This document shows positions 22,479 to 22,663 of a stretch of DNA of 22,663 nt, piece by piece; the stretch's first letter is position 1, and each line of letters begins with the position of its first letter. The position numbers and the translations under genes were made by a program. The stretch is from Chloroflexota bacterium (GTDB lineage Bacteria; Chloroflexota; Ktedonobacteria; Ktedonobacterales; Ktedonobacteraceae): assembly GCA_027316975.1 (NCBI GenBank), contig DAHVFL010000011.1, positions 1 to 22,663 of the forward strand, in the 5' to 3' direction. The notes beneath the pieces were generated by a model. That model saw nothing but the letters and a program-made list of their open reading frames with translations, was not told the DNA's origin and ran no database searches.

Positions 22479-22663
22479 GCTTGCCTGCCTTCCGTTTCCC
22501 AGCGCCGTAAAATGGCGCGGATATAACTCCATTTTCGTTTGTTGTGCAGAACTGCCTCGCGGAACGCGGTTTCAATCCATTCCGCGGGGTACGCATCGGC
22601 GGCGTCTCTCAGTTCGTCCGCGATCAGTGGAGAGAGCAACCCGATATTCTGCTCGTATAGAAT
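22466..22663 (-). CDS. DnaD-like replication protein, C-terminal end only
   Basis: The minus-strand frame from the window edge to the TGA at 22466 gives 65 residues: [19 protein letters not shown], then [19 protein letters not shown] and [15 protein letters not shown]. This is the pattern of the DnaD/DnaB C-terminal domain (the YxxxIxxLL…W…AI…W helix set), which binds DNA in replication initiation and restart in Firmicutes-type systems. The 5' part lies beyond the window. Its end overlaps the start of the DnaC-like loader gene by 13 bases, which matches the familiar dnaD/dnaB-dnaI partnership. Confidence 0.8.
   Translation of the reverse strand: MLYEQNIGLLSPLIADELRDAADAYPAEWIETAFREAVLHNKRKWSYIRAILRRWETEGRQAWNA

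Overview
The window looks like chromosomal DNA of a Chloroflexota bacterium, most likely a Ktedonobacteria relative. This is an inference from the gene mix: a large membrane Ser/Thr kinase with a Kelch-type outer domain, a DnaD-like plus DnaC-like replication pair, a zinc-ribbon/proline-rich protein, a DRA-type ABC exporter, and GC-rich core genes around an AT-richer accessory stretch. No rRNA or tRNA gene and no CRISPR array was seen.

Layout. (1) 1-762 (minus): N-terminal part of a DNA methyltransferase that runs off the window. (2) 866-2802 (plus): a UbiA-type prenyltransferase translationally coupled to an O-methyltransferase. (3) 2988-3824 (minus): a 35-residue membrane peptide and a diverged sigma-70-like protein. 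(4) 3825-10165: an AT-richer accessory block holding a 778-bp intergenic region with paired dyads, a MerR-GAF-degenerate-GGDEF regulator, and two paralogous P-loop kinase-like genes separated by an insertion sequence. That IS (about 7856-9333) carries a perfect 72-bp palindrome. (5) 10267-11181: a Rho factor whose N-terminal RNA-binding domain is missing, followed by a strong terminator. (6) 11232-13353 (minus): an ABC exporter operon. (7) 13594-15649 (plus): a zinc-ribbon protein and pyrimidine-nucleoside phosphorylase. (8) 15662-16579 (minus): an Rpn-like PD-(D/E)XK protein. (9) 16699-19092 (minus): the Kelch-domain kinase. (10) 19183-22663 (minus): a methyltransferase, ClpP with Asn in place of the catalytic Asp, a DnaC-like loader, and the end of a DnaD-like gene.

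The best candidate for an undescribed system is region 4. A multi-domain sensor/regulator with MerR DNA-binding, GAF and inactive-looking GGDEF parts sits upstream of two related P-loop proteins that share unusual motifs (GFDVID, IEF-x-R-x-DY, YY-x3-D/N-W) and match no kinase family I can name. Other items worth checking are the truncated Rho, the Asn-containing ClpP triad and the 72-bp zero-spacer palindrome.

Several starts were moved from the longest open frame because a Shine-Dalgarno (SD) sequence lies inside that frame or the family start is clear: the O-methyltransferase (1741), second P-loop gene (9443), transposase (9227), phosphorylase (14339), Rpn-like protein (16579), kinase (GTG at 19092) and DnaC-like loader (22478).
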